A stretch of 64,000 nucleotides of DNA, from assembly GCF_030272615.1 (NCBI RefSeq), contig NC_081413.1:552073136-552137135 (forward strand), written 5' to 3'. The DNA comes from Cryptomeria japonica (taxonomy: Eukaryota; Streptophyta; Pinopsida; Cupressales; Cupressaceae). Below, one piece after another: positions 1 to 10,248 of the stretch (position 1 is its first letter; the number at the start of each line of letters is the position of its first letter). The position numbers and the translations under genes were made by a program. The notes beneath the pieces were generated by a model. That model was given only the letters and a program-made list of their open reading frames with translations. It ran no database searches and was not told where the DNA came from.

Positions 1-312
1 AATGTTTTCGTTCGCGCATTAGTCTTACTTTTTCCACGTTAGGCAAATTAAAAAGGCACCATGTTTGCTATCATCAAACAAACAAAAAATCAACTCCTAA
101 ACAAAAGCAGGTCACACACAGTCAAGGAATGGTTGCATCAACCAGTCAACAACCTGATTTTGAGGAGTCTGTTTGCATCAAAAGGCAAACCATAACATGT
201 AAACAGGGTCAAGACTACGTAAAAGCAGCTCACTTTGAAACAAAACATTTTACCTCACTTTCTCTTTCATGTAGCTATTAGGTGCCTGCCACTTGTATTT
301 GCTTATATATTT
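1..312. other. Non-coding, start resembles repeat near 36.7 kb
   Basis: I see no gene here. The first about 50 bases (a GCGCATTAGTC stretch followed by TTTTTCCACGTTAGGCAAA) resemble 36,690-36,760 in the same orientation, so the window begins inside a dispersed repeat also present on the right. The rest is unremarkable. Confidence 0.4.
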
Positions 313-324
313 ATTCTCGGACAA

Positions 325-573
325 GTATGTTGATGCATGTCATTGGTACGATATGTCCTTTTTGGAGCTAGAATAGACACATCTCATGTATGTCGACTCA
401 TGTTGTTGTTACAATCTCATTTTGAGGCGAGAATAGACATGTCTGACACAAGTTGGAAGCACCTAATCACACTCAAGAAGTGCAGAATAAACATATATGC
501 AAATATATGTGGGAGGCTATGTGTATTGTGGGTTGATAGCGGACGTATCGTACCGACGACATGCATCAACATA
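325..573. repeat. Foldback (inverted-repeat) element, about 250 bp
   Basis: Bases 325-357 and 541-573 are near-perfect inverted copies built around GATGCATGTCATTGGTACGA, giving arms of about 33 bp around a roughly 180-bp middle. The left arm leads into TTTTTGGAGCTAGAATAGAC, which resembles the terminal sequence of the MITE family repeated through the window. A related arm occurs at about 37,325-37,400. This looks like a non-autonomous foldback transposon. No target duplication was confirmed. Confidence 0.6.
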
Positions 574-579
574 CATTTC

Positions 580-840
580 TGAGACATGCATACCATGCCA
601 ACTTCTCGTGGCGCTCCGACCCATGGTATGTGATGTGGAGTTGTTGTTGAGTTCTTGGCTCAGTCCTCGACGGCCACGCAAAATTATGTGGATATGCCAG
701 AGGATGGCTGCGACATGCTTCATGGTTACCGCCAGTTTATTTTGCATAGCACGCACATTAAAAGATTCCGAATGAAGGAATCGCATTTAGAGGGCATCTT
801 GGCAGGAAGAAGAGGCTGCAGGCTACAAAATTTGGTTCTT
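580..840 (+). repeat. Dispersed repeat fragment, inverted partner at 37,060-37,335
   Basis: This segment matches 37,060-37,335 read on the other strand. Shared short peptides in translation are ETCIPCQ, DVEL and a methionine-aspartate-proline run, with many substitutions. It is not a recognisable protein family. The most likely explanation is two copies of an old transposon interior. It sits next to the foldback element, as its partner does. Confidence 0.5.
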
Positions 841-1160
841 TAATAAGAGAAAAGACTAGCACGAAACTCAAGTTACTCTCACAGTGAGACGCCTCTATTG
901 TGGCTGCAAAAAATAGTATGGGGGGACTAACACCCCATGTTTGTGGCAGGTATTTAATCGTAGGTTTTGCATTTGATGGCTACTTTTGTCTAACACAATG
1001 TTGTTAGTCTATACGATTTGTCTATTTTGGAGCCAGAATAAACACAACTTCTCGGACCATTGTTCATGTACGAGTTGTGATTTGATGCAGCTAACAGCGG
1101 TAAAGCCAAAGGCTAACACACAATGCAATTTACAATAGGAGATGGAGTTAGTCAATAACA
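841..1160. other. Non-coding, one MITE-end relic
   Basis: No gene is visible. Around 1,015-1,050 there is a CTATTTTGGAGCCAGAATAA sequence, the terminal motif of the window's MITE family. Confidence 0.4.
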
Positions 1161-1169
1161 AGGCTCAAG

Positions 1170-1310
1170 AATAGACAAATGGTACTACGTGTTAGTGACA
1201 TGTTATCCAATTGCAGCCGTTGAATGTAAAATATAGTCTAAAACGTGTGACTAAGATGCGTGTTAGTCAGACCATAGCCTTGATTTCGAGTCGGAATAGA
1301 GGTGTCTGTC
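1170..1310 (-). mobile_element. MITE-family copy, reverse orientation
   Basis: This is a degenerate reverse copy of the dispersed miniature element. The order seen is GTTAGTGACATGTTATCCAA, then a variant of the TTTACACCATCGATTTTGCA core, then GTGACTAAGATGCGTGTTAG, and finally a weak end near GAATAGAGGTGTCTG. It has no coding capacity. Confidence 0.55.
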
Positions 1311-1695
1311 CTTGAGCACATAACAACAGTATGAAAATAGGTGGCTGATATAAACAACTCTGGCACAACTCTGGCACTATAGCAAATGGATAGATATAAT
1401 TTAGGTGATATAAATTACTTAGTGGTAGTTTATATTGAATGTTAAACTGCATTTTCATATATAAACATGTAGGTTCCTTTGATGTCTTTTGAAATGAATG
1501 TACTTCCCAATGTAGACTACCAATAACATTAGTTATCCATGCAGGGTGTCGATTTTCAAGGACTATTGAGTAGTCCCCCAACAAATGTCTAGACGTTCCC
1601 AGGTTGTTGCTCTCTCCCTTGTTTAATATTACTTGCATTGTAATGTCCCCTTATTAATAATCTTTTGGCTTGTGCAACTTTTTGAAAGGTGCTTG

Positions 1696-1731
<36 letters not shown>

Positions 1732-2419
1732 TTGTATATAATTTTTTTATGCGATACAAATGTATGTATAAATTTCAGTTCTTGATCATGTAATATTAAT
1801 GTCCTTAATTTTACTGAATTTGATAATAATGAAAATGAACAATGCAATTGGTTGATGCCTTATATTATATGCTATAGATGCACCATATTAGACAATAAGA
1901 TATAATTTTCCAACATGAATGCAATACGATTGTTATTTATGGATCTTCAAGTCATGAAACCAATGTTGAATATATGAACCAGAAATGTTGATTCTTGCAA
2001 ACTATGTGTTATAAATTTGTATATATTCTGTTGATTTGCATGAGAGTGTTAATGTCCATCCCAGTGTATTTGTATTTCTAGATTATTGATGTTTGTGATG
2101 TTTGAGAAGTACATGTGCTTGATGATCCAACTCTAATTTGAAATGTTATTTGGGGATCTGTTTGAGATGTCTCGGGTTGGCATGACAAACTCCTCATGTG
2201 TCTATCCTTCACAGTGTTTTTTTCTTTTTTCTTTTCCTAACTTAAGACTATGTTTTTAATAAATAATAATATTCCCATGTCAACAAAGAGATGGAAGATT
2301 TAGAATAGACACTCGTTTCAAAAGACTTGTGTCTTTTGAATGATGAATTGGAGATCTCCATACCCATTAATTATCGTCAAAGACTTTGTTAATGATAATG
2401 AATCCTTGTGTATTCTCTG
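1311..2419. other. AT-rich non-coding stretch
   Basis: I see no gene, RNA or transposon end that I can support. The short open frames have no coding character. The (TA)n tract at 1,695-1,727 lies inside. Confidence 0.5.
1695..1727. repeat. (TA)n microsatellite
   Basis: About 33 bases of uninterrupted TA dinucleotide repeat in AT-rich non-coding DNA. Length polymorphism is expected. Confidence 0.9.
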
Positions 2420-2494
2420 ACATAGATTGACCATCTTGATTGCTGCACACTCATTTTACACCATCAATTTTGCAATTAGTGATTGTGATTGACT

Positions 2495-3280
2495 TGTTAG
2501 GATTCCCAAAGATACTGAGAGGGGGGGTGAATCAGTATCTAACCAGTATGTAAATTTACTTAACTTAAAACATGAAAAGCATATTAAAATTGTGTACCGG
2601 TAAACCAGAAATAATGCAGTAAACAAGAATAACAACAATCACATGAGAAGCACACCATAACACAGTATTTTAATGAGGAAACCTGGTGTGGGAAAAACCT
2701 CGCTGGGATTTGTGACCCACAATATTCACTTACTGGCCAATAAGGGAATATTACTCTTACAATAAGGGCCTGCACATGAAGGAAGGCCAAGTGCCTAGAG
2801 CTTACTACTCAATTACAAAAGAAGTCACACTGACTTACAAAAATGGATTATATTAATCCAATGTCTTGTACTGCTTCAGATTAGCATCTGCTATGCTAGA
2901 TCCAGTACCAGTTTAAGCTCTACTACATACATAAACCCTTAACCTACAATTCGCATATTAGGTCTGCATAATTTCGCCTATCCCTTTATTACAAAATGTT
3001 CTACAATGATCTCATACATATATGAGTCATATTACAACTTGCCATGTCGGCTTACAATGATTTTATAATTAATTACAAAATACATTATAAACAAAATTCT
3101 TGTCGGCCAGGATGTCGGTATGCTTCCTTTCACTGTCAATGTTTTGTGTGTCAGTGTAGAGTTTGTCGTTGTCGATGCTAGTATATTTGTCTTGTCGGTA
3201 TCATATGATTGCAAGGTTGCCATCAATGACAAAACCTTCAATCACCTACAATTTCTCATTGGAGTGTGCATTTGCCAAGA
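2495..3280 (-). repeat. Complete LTR of the copia element
   Basis: About 786 bp, starting TGTTAGGATTCCC and ending GTGCATTTGCCAAGA on the plus strand. The end aligns with GTGCATTTTCCAACA of the truncated partner at 4,221-4,365. The inner end has lost the canonical CA (AGA instead of ACA), a decay mutation. It includes the phrase GGTGTGGGAAAAACCTCGCT, which I recall as common in plant copia LTRs. Confidence 0.75.
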
Positions 3281-3491
3281 ATTTCCCCCTTTGGCATTGA
3301 TGGCAACACTCATGAGAAAAACCAAAAGTGTCCAAAATGATATCCAAAAATAGTCTACCAAAATTGTCTTACCAAAACTATATGCTCCCCCTGAGCAGAT
3401 GATATCCTTTCTAAACTGACCATTTTTCTCATTCCACTACTCCCCCTTTGACATCAATGACAAAGGTTGTCATTCACTGTCAGTGGAGTCC

Positions 3492-4216
3492 TACCTGGAT
3501 TCTTGTAACCAATGGGTTACAATCTGAAAGATATCTGTCAAAACTAAATTTATGCCATTGTTGAATGTTTTGCAGTCTTTTATGGCCTCTTGTGTTCTCT
3601 GCACTATACCGGTGAGTATGTGCATTTTCTCTTTCGGTGTCTTCAGTCTGGGAACCAGAGCCTCAGATATTTCTTTTCTTAAGGAAATAAGATACTCTAG
3701 TCTTGGACTAAGTTTGCATTTTAAGTCCTTTGCCTTGTCCTTTATTACTGGTTTGTCATTTTCCAGTTTCCTGATTTTCTCTTCCTACTCTGCAATTTTC
3801 TTCTCTAACTCCAAAAATGAATTTGATGCTCCAATCAGATTATCAACAATATTGTTTATCTTTTCTTGTATTTTGCTGATCTCCTTGTCAAGATCCTCTG
3901 TTAAGACATTTGTTTTGCAAGTATCCCTGTACAGTTTCTTGAAGTCAAAGATTATTTCTCCAAGTTCCGGTAAAAGGGTGTCCATTTCTTCCTTATTCTT
4001 CTTAACAATATCCTCAAAGAATTTCTCTTTTTCTTTTACCATTCTCTCTTTAAATGTATCCTCATTCATTTGATCAATAGTTACTAGGTTGTCGGTGATA
4101 AACTTAGACAATGTGTCTAGCTAACCTAAAGAATCTTTATTCTCAACACTGCACTTTGGTGCTATCAATTTAAGAATTGGTATGGTATCATCAATAGCCT
4201 TATAGGCTTGTGCATT
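3492..4216 (-). pseudogene. Coiled-coil ORF inside the copia element, two in-frame TAG stops
   Basis: One minus-strand frame stays open for about 240 codons except for TAG stops near 4,113 and 3,785. The product is rich in Lys, Glu, Leu and Ile with heptad-like spacing (for example EKEKFFEDIVKKNKEE and KEISKIQEKINN), so a long coiled coil is likely. Lying between the expected pol region and the 3' LTR, it occupies the place of the extra or envelope-like ORF of some plant copia elements. There is no signal peptide or membrane segment, so an envelope function is not supported. A strongly open plus-strand frame over the same DNA is its antisense shadow. Confidence 0.5.
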
Positions 4217-4989
4217 GCATTCGGTATTCTTTGTGCTAGTTTAGAGTTTGTCATTGCCGGTGCCGGTATATTTGTCTTGCCGGTATCATATGATTGCAAG
4301 GTTGCAATCAATGACAAAACCTTCAATCACCTAAAATTTCTCATTGGAGTGTGCATTTTCCAACATGACTAACCTGTTGGTAATATGCTGTAGGAAAGGT
4401 CCGTTTTGGAGCCAAAATAGACACAGCCGATTTGTTAAGCGTGTTTTGCATCTTTCTTTATCAATCCTTAACAAAGTCTAGTTTTTATGTTGTATTTTGG
4501 ATGGGGAGAACACAGGAACCCTTTTTAACAGCGTTGGTGATGGATCATAGTCATTATTTCATTGCAATTGCAATGAAATATGTTCTAGAGCGGATTGTCA
4601 TGGATAGTTTATGGCTAAACCATTAGCTAGGTTGTACATAACACAACGACATGCTGACTTTGTATTGCAATGTGGGAATAACCGGTCATGTGTTGGCTGT
4701 GTCATTTGTGGTGAATGTGTGGTGTTATTGATATTGTGAAGAATATGAATTGCATTTTTTTATGTTTCAATTCAATCATGTCAATTGCGTTGCAAAAAAG
4801 GTTGAGGGAAACTACTAATCTTGATTATGGGTTACTGGATCTAAAGGCAGATGATCTCCTGAGAGTTGGCCGTGTTCGCTTTCCAGTGACACGTGACATC
4901 GGTCTACTTGTAAGCTAAGTAGTTTTAATAGATTATGTAACATGTAGTATTTCTTGGTGTTGTCACTGTTTAATGCTTGTGATTGGAGA

Positions 4990-5500
4990 ACCAATTTGTA
5001 TACCCAGGAGAGAGTTGGGCTTTCATATGTGAGACCAGTTCGACATTCATATGTGAAAGATTCAGGAGTTGGGATTTCACATCTGGGAGTAGTTGAGGAT
5101 TCAAATCCGAAAGAGTCAGGAGTTGGGCTTTCAGATGTGCGACCAGTTGGAGATTCAAATCTGAAAGATTCAGGAGCTGGGCATTCGCATCCAGGACTAG
5201 TTGAGGATTCAAATCTAAAAGAGTCAGGAGTTGGGCTTTCAGATGCATGACAAGTTGGGGATTCAAATCTGAAAGATTCAGGAGTTGGAATTTCACATCC
5301 ACGACTAGTTGAGGATTCAAATCTGAAAGAGTTAGGAGTTGGGCTTTTAGATGCGGGACTAGTCGGGGATCCAAATCCGAAAGAGTCATGAGATGGGCCT
5401 TTAGGTCAAGGACTAGTTGGGGATTCAAATCTAAATGAGTCACGAGTCGGGTCTCCAATTTTGAACCCATTGTCAAGTTGGCTTCTCAGTGACTGCACAA
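4990..5500 (+). repeat. 54-bp (18-residue) tandem repeat, 108-bp higher-order unit
   Basis: About nine copies of a 54-bp unit encode GVGLSDVRPVGDSNLKDS and variants. Units alternate between a DVRPVGDSN type and a HPGLVEDSN type, so the array also has a 108-bp, 36-residue period. The plus frame has TGA at 5,248 and again near 5,390. The opposite strand is open for 168 codons (5,476 to 4,970) with a Leu-rich LDLNPQLV..HLKAQLL pattern. Flanking exons and the donor at 5,510 favour the plus strand as the original coding strand. Confidence 0.75.
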
Positions 5501-6599
5501 CCACACTGGTAATTATTTATTATTTCATTATATTTTTTTTCCATCATTGAATGGCATGGTTGCTGGAAGTTGGGATTTATAAGTGGAAATGTAGATATAT
5601 ACACGGGCATAAAATGGATCGATGATGTGTGCTATTTTATTGAACAACATTATGATAGTGGTTGTGCTGGTGAGGAAGATGAGGACACTGGAAATGTAGA
5701 TGAGGGCGATTATACTGATGCTCCAGGCGGTGAGAGTGAAAAAGGGGATGTTCACAATGATCACGAGGTGAGCATAGAGCAAGAGGGTGAACGGCAACGT
5801 GATTCTATCAGTGCTCACAAATAGGAACAAGGAGGAGGTGTGAGTAACAAGGAGGTCCACTATTAATCATTATATGTTGGATTATCTTTATAATGCTTAA
5901 TTAGTGCAAAATTGAATGAGACTCTTTGTCTCTGTTGGCTGTGCGGAGCAACAGGCCGATCACAAAAGAGAACATATTAATGGCAGGTTGCACTACTTTT
6001 GTCTCTTCCGTTATTGTTCTGAAAATGGAGGCCATCAGTTTTGGGATCTGGGGAGGCTTAATATGGATAGAGCCAGAGAAAATCAACTACCATTATTGGG
6101 GATTGCACGACACAGTCGTCAACCGTGTGGAAGTGGACAGCACAATGCAGATCATATGAAGAAATCGCTGATGCACTTGAAAAAGAGGGAGTCTAACATT
6201 GAATACCGAATGGGTGTACGACACAGTATGCAAAAAAAATGTGTCACTGACCAAGTGTGCATGAAATATGGCAAGAAAACACATGATGAGATTCCTACCG
6301 AAGGGAAGGAAGAGATAAAGGAAGCAATGTGAGTGTACGACAACAGTCCGGTTAGGGAGACGAGAAGGAAGAAGGTTTTAGAGTTATTGCAAAGAAAAAA
6401 TATTGCAACAGAGGTAATTTTTAGTGATCGTATTGTTTTGCAGTTTACTAAATTCTTTTAAACATGTGAAGAATGACTTATTGACCTATCCTATCCTGGT
6501 GTCCAGATTTTAAGTGATAGTGCAGGCCATGTCGAGGAGGTTCTGGCATCGAAGGCTAATCGCGAAACAAACATGCCAGTGAATGAGGTTGCATCTATT

Positions 6600-6860
6600 T
6601 CATTGGGGAAGGAAAAAAAGAAGAATGCTATGGAAAAAACAAGGCTGACTTCAGATCCTCAAACAAATGAGGGTGCACTTGTTTTGTCGAGGAAGCAAAA
6701 AAAGAAGAATGCTACGGAAAAAACAAGGTGGACTTCACATCCCGAAACAAAAGTGCGAGTCAATGAGCCTGCGTGTGATTCATCAAGGAAGCAAGAAAAG
6801 AAGAATGCCGCAGAAAAAAACAAGTCTGACTTCAGATGAGGTGACATGTTTGTCATCAAA
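6600..6860 (+). repeat. Lys-rich tandem coding repeat (84 and 96 bp spacing)
   Basis: Three copies of KKKNAxEKTxxTSxPxT are spaced 84 and 96 bp apart, which is 28 and 32 codons, so the frame was preserved when the array formed. The third copy has seven A's where the others have six. This shifts the frame just before LTSDEVTCLSSK and its likely splice donor TCAAAG/GTGATT. The basic composition suggests nuclear localisation or nucleic-acid binding. Confidence 0.65.
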
Positions 6861-6994
6861 GGTGATTGTTTGTTGGCCTGTCCATAGGTGTGTTTTCATT
6901 GCATGGTATGCTTTGCACTGCACTATGTAGTATGTTGACTATTTCGTCCATGTCATTGTAGGCTGATGGGGTCTGTGGAGGGAGAATTGACTGT

Positions 6995-7625
6995 CCCGTG
7001 GTATTGGATGACACAGAACACAGTGTGCCCAAACAATTAAGTCGAAAACCTCGGTCCTTTGTTACATATAAGTTCGTTTCGTCAAAGAAGCTGAAGAAGA
7101 CGTCCAATGAAAAATTGGGTGCATGCAGTGGCGAGAAGATTGCAGAGCAGTCTCCTGAGTTGGGGCAGATGATGGATGATAGGAGCAAAGAATAGTTAAC
7201 GCAGTTGCTTGATGACACTATGTGTAGTGTTCCCAAAAAACCAAGTCCAAAATCTCGGACGTCTATTAGGAGGAAGAAGCTGAAGGAGATGACGATTGAA
7301 AAACTGAGTGCATGCAGTGGTGAGACAATTATAGAGCACTCTCCTGAACTAGGGTAGAGGTTGGAGGATAGGTGCAAAGATGAATAGGTAATGTGGTGCC
7401 ATTGTGCATGATATGTAGTGCTATATCATGACATGGTGTGTTATACTATACAGTAGTTCTTTTTTTATGCAGTCGGTCGCAGTATTGGGTGAGAAACTTC
7501 AGAAGTCTATGTTGAGGGAGAAGTTGAAGGAGACGGTGAATGGAAATTTGAGTGCATGCAGTGGCAAAAATATTGCAGAGGAGTCTACTCAATTGGGGCA
7601 GAGATTGGAGGATAAGAGCATCTAG
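6995..7625 (+). repeat. Three diverged 60-residue coding repeats across two exons
   Basis: Copies begin near 7,000, 7,209 and 7,470 and share SVPKxxSxK, KKLKExxxEKL, SACSGExIAE and ELGQxLEDRSK. The first two share an exon, separated by a TAG at 7,193. The third lies after an intron with acceptor TTATGCAG. Duplication therefore included an exon boundary. Confidence 0.6.
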
Positions 7626-8055
7626 ATGAACAGGTATTGGGCTCTTCTTTTGGATAAGAGGTGGTGAGAGGGAGTGTTATACTAGAGAGCATTTTTTATG
7701 ATGTTGTGGTTTGTGTCCATTATCTATGTTCCTGTTATTTCCTTAGTCATGTAAAATTCATCAGCCTTGGTCTAGTAGTGTTCGTAGGCATATGGGTTTA
7801 ATGTGTACTTACACTCATGTACAATGTGTCACGTTTTGCAGCATAATCTAATAGAAGAAAGTATTGAGAAAGAGTCTGGTGGAAATGATGATGGATGTAC
7901 AAATGCAAACCGTGACCGCGATGGGGGAACAGGCCAGGAGAGATAGCTATTCTAGTACTATTGTACTGCATTACCATGAATTCATTTGCCTATGTTTGAT
8001 GGACATGTATAAATAATTTTATTGAAGCGAACGTGTCCACTTGTTACTAATGCAG

Positions 8056-8420
8056 GCAACCATGGAAGACAAAGAAGAGTGCGCCATTGAAGATGCTCAT
8101 GCTGTTGCTGTTGGAGTTGAAGTCCACCTACTAGTGGATGGGGCAGTGGTTGGGAAAGGCATTGTTGATGGCCTGGGGAAGGGCGTAATGTGTCATACTA
8201 TTCCACTCCCACGATATTGTGCTAAACTTCACATTGTCAAAGTCTTTGATGCAAATGCCCAGGTCCTTTCATTGATGTCTTATCGAAATCCCTAAACTCG
8301 TGGGCGGTGTGGTCTATTGAAGACCTGGTCTGTTCCCCACCCATGATAAGTTTTGAAGATGACAAGATCCCTTCCTCCGTCTTCTCATTCCATCATTTAC
8401 CTTATTCCAATGGAATGAAA
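8056..8420 (+). pseudogene. Compact domain resembling a plant transposon-associated C-terminal domain
   Basis: After the acceptor TAATGCAG the frame reads VEVHLLVDGAVVGKGIVDGL, then a His-x(3)-LP loop and a valine-rich strand. A frame slip near 8,262 follows, and the second frame continues PFIDVLSKSLNSWAVWSIED. The layout (short beta strands with VAxGxV, HxxxLP, then a W-x-x-x-LV ending) matches what I remember of the domain found after plant En/Spm-like and related transposon proteins (DUF8039-like). This is a resemblance by eye, not a database match. Confidence 0.4.
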
Positions 8421-8460
8421 TAGGCAGCACTCGTATGATGTCATTTGTATGTGGTAGGAT

Positions 8461-8601
8461 AAAGTTGGCGAAAGTGTCCAGCCACAAAAAGAGGATGTTA
8501 AACGCAGCCCTATGATTAGACGGGTAAGTCAGAGGCTACAATCACTTGGCATCACCCTTCTCAAGTTGCATAAGAATGAGAAGAAGTGTAAAGCATTTTA
8601 G
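8461..8601 (+). pseudogene. Basic terminal exon of the multi-exon gene
   Basis: It follows a GTGGTAG acceptor and stays open to TAG at 8,599-8,601. The encoded 46 residues are basic (KRSPMIRRVSQRLQSLGI and KNEKKCKAF at the end). It has no internal stop and is the best-preserved exon of the gene. Confidence 0.45.
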
Positions 8602-9570
8602 GGTGTCGCCAACTCCATTGCGCAATCCAAACAGTGGAGGCAATAATATTCTTCGATCATATTTGTTGTTCCTCTTTCCTAATATTTAGAGTGAGATACT
8701 ATGGTGGAAGATCAATCTTGATAGACTATTTTGATGGGATTTGGAGATGTTATATTGATATGGCTTTTACCTTACCATAGTTTAAACCCTCTCAATTATT
8801 GTTTATGTTTTAGATGAATTGTACTTTATTTTCAACTTTTCCTGCTATTTTAAGCAACATAACTGTAAAGGCTTGATTTGTTGGACTGTCTCATGGTGAT
8901 CCTATACCATCAACTACCCTTTAATAACTTCACAAACTTGTCTTTGGTGCACAACATTTTTAATAATGATAGTAGATGGTACAATAAAGTGGATGATAGT
9001 CGTTTACTGTTCAAGTTTTGTTCAAGGTCTCTTATATATTGCATATGCATAGGTTTTGTTATTGCGTAGCAATAGGGTCCCTGCAACTCTTTTACATATA
9101 CAGATCAAGCAGAATGTTTGATTGAAATTGTGAACCATGTGCTCTTTCCACTGTAGTTTACGACAGTTGAATATACCATTGTTATTGTTTGTTTTTGAAC
9201 ACTAAATCTGAAATGAATTAACAACAAAAAATAACCAAAAAAAAAAATCTATTAAAATGCACTAGACTTCCGTTATAATTTCATTGAAGATGTGTAATAA
9301 GTTGGATGCAGGATGAGGAGTGGTGACTGATGGAGTTATCTTCCAAAAACATGGATTCCCAATTGGCAGGTAACCTACCACCCAAGTGCCCAGTTTAGTG
9401 AACATGTCAACTTTAGTGAACACGTTAACTTTTGTATTATACATACTATTCATTCCAAAAAATGCAACAGATAGTTGTTCATTTCTTTTTGGCATAAACT
9501 ATTGTTTCCTGCATTTTTCATGTTGTCTTTCCCACTTGTCTACTCATACTTCTTTTTGGCATTGTTTGCA
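8602..9570. other. AT-rich non-coding stretch
   Basis: This should include the 3' flank of the upstream gene and the upstream region or first intron of the coiled-coil gene. I see no RNA gene, no repeat and no convincing promoter. Confidence 0.4.
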
Positions 9571-9573
9571 GGG

Positions 9574-10248
9574 ATGGCAATGGGAAGAGCACGGACAGGA
9601 AAAAGAGAGGGTGTCGAAACATTGGTTCCGCAAAACAGAACGCCTACTATGAATTCAAAGGTAAATGGGATGACCGATGTTCTCACCTCCGACGACAGTT
9701 TAGGGAAGTTTGCAAGACAACCACCACTGCCCTTTTCAAACTGGAACGATGGGATGGACATAATGAATTTTGATGCCATGTGTGTAGAAATACTAAAGCA
9801 AAAGGTCGAAATGGTCCACGCTGAAAATGAATGGTTGAAGGGGATTATTTCTGATCTTGAATGGAGACTCACTAAAGTGAAAAGGAGATGCACTCAATTC
9901 AATAAGAAATGCACTGAACTCAATAAGAAATGCATGAAACTCAATAACAAGGTCATGGACTTGGATGATAAGAATACGGACCTTGAGTTGGAAGTGCATG
10001 GTTTGCAAATGGTGAATGAGAGACATGAGGTAGTGTGTGAGGCATGTGCTAAAAATAGCAAAATCATAAGTGACCAAATGCAAGGCATGCTAGATGTTTG
10101 TGCGCAACATGCTCAGTACTGAAAACAGAGGTACACGGAGGTGTTTGCCTCTGTAACCAATGAAGATGATGAGAATGATGTTCCTCCCCTTACTTTGACC
10201 ACTGGGGGAAACAAAAGTCATTTAAATACTCAACCTCTACCTGTATAA
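9574..10248 (+). pseudogene. Coiled-coil protein gene with one premature TGA
   Basis: The likely start is ATG at 9,574, just after a TTTGCAG acceptor. The open frame upstream is T-rich and hydrophobic and looks like intron. About 180 codons follow to TGA at 10,120-10,122. The same frame then stays open, coding-like and acidic (TNEDDENDVPPLTL), to TAA at 10,246-10,248, so TGA is probably a nonsense mutation. Residues from about 70 to 160 form a coiled coil containing three copies of an NKKCxxLN heptad pair. The function is unknown. It lies downstream of, and parallel to, the multi-exon pseudogene and converges on the MULE transposase. Confidence 0.5.

Larger units (their letters stand above)
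2495..4365 (-). mobile_element. Ty1/copia (Sirevirus-like) LTR retrotransposon, internally deleted
   Basis: The boundaries are precise. TGTTAGG begins at 2,495, CCAACA ends at 4,365, and TGACT flanks both ends (2,490-2,494 and 4,366-4,370) as a perfect 5-bp target duplication. The element reads on the minus strand. Its full 3' LTR lies at 2,495-3,280. The 5' LTR survives only as about 145 bases at 4,221-4,365. A polypurine tract, seen on the plus strand as ATTTCCCCCTTTGGC, directly abuts the LTR. Several CCCCCTTTG blocks nearby are typical of the non-coding region upstream of the 3' LTR in Sirevirus-type elements. Gag, protease, integrase and RT are all missing, and only one coiled-coil reading frame remains. 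The Sirevirus label is family knowledge and less certain than the element's boundaries. Confidence 0.8.
2420..4430 (+). mobile_element. MITE copy split by the copia insertion
   Basis: Bases 2,420-2,494 carry the left half of the MITE, with the TTTACACCATCAATTTTGCA core followed by GTGATTGACT. Bases 4,366-4,430 carry the right half (TGACTAACCTGTTGG, then GGTCCGTTTTGGAGCCAAAA and a GACACAGCC end). Removing 2,495-4,365 and one TGACT restores the family order exactly, so the copia element landed inside a pre-existing MITE. Confidence 0.85.
4797..8601 (+). pseudogene. Decayed multi-exon gene with three internal repeat arrays (unknown function)
   Basis: Coding-like blocks alternate with intron-like gaps that keep good splice signals: GTAAGC after 4,910, GTAATT after 5,510, CATTGTAG before 6,963, GTAATG after 7,386, TTATGCAG before about 7,471, GTTTTGCAG before about 7,842 and TAATGCAG before 8,056. 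The blocks in order are a short N-terminal exon (TRDIGLL), an 18-residue repeat array (4,990-5,500), an acidic exon (5,570-5,820), a conserved-looking YRMGVRHSMQKK block (about 6,160-6,400), Lys-rich repeats (6,573-6,860), 60-residue repeats (6,995-7,625), an acidic exon (7,842-7,951), a compact domain (8,056-8,350) and a basic last exon ending TAG at 8,599-8,601. There are in-frame stops (for example 5,248 and 7,193) and at least two one-base frameshifts. The charge pattern suggests a nuclear protein. It could be an accessory gene of a DNA transposon, because the 8.1-kb domain resembles one found there. Confidence 0.5.

Noticed and set aside
1629-1847. Open frame with IYIYIYIY run
   Set aside because: It is a translation of the (TA)n microsatellite, not a protein.
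3552-4073. 173-codon plus-strand frame, Ser/Phe-rich
   Set aside because: It is the antisense of the coiled-coil frame inside the minus-strand copia element. Its hydrophobic composition comes from reading Lys/Glu codons backwards.
4970-5510. CRISPR-like array (regular repeats)
   Set aside because: The 54-bp units are contiguous with no unique spacers and are translated in frame. They are a coding minisatellite in a eukaryotic genome.
9475-9573. Signal-peptide-like hydrophobic N-terminus of the coiled-coil ORF
   Set aside because: The region is T-rich and ends in TTTGCAG, so it is better explained as intron sequence before an exon with ATG at 9,574.
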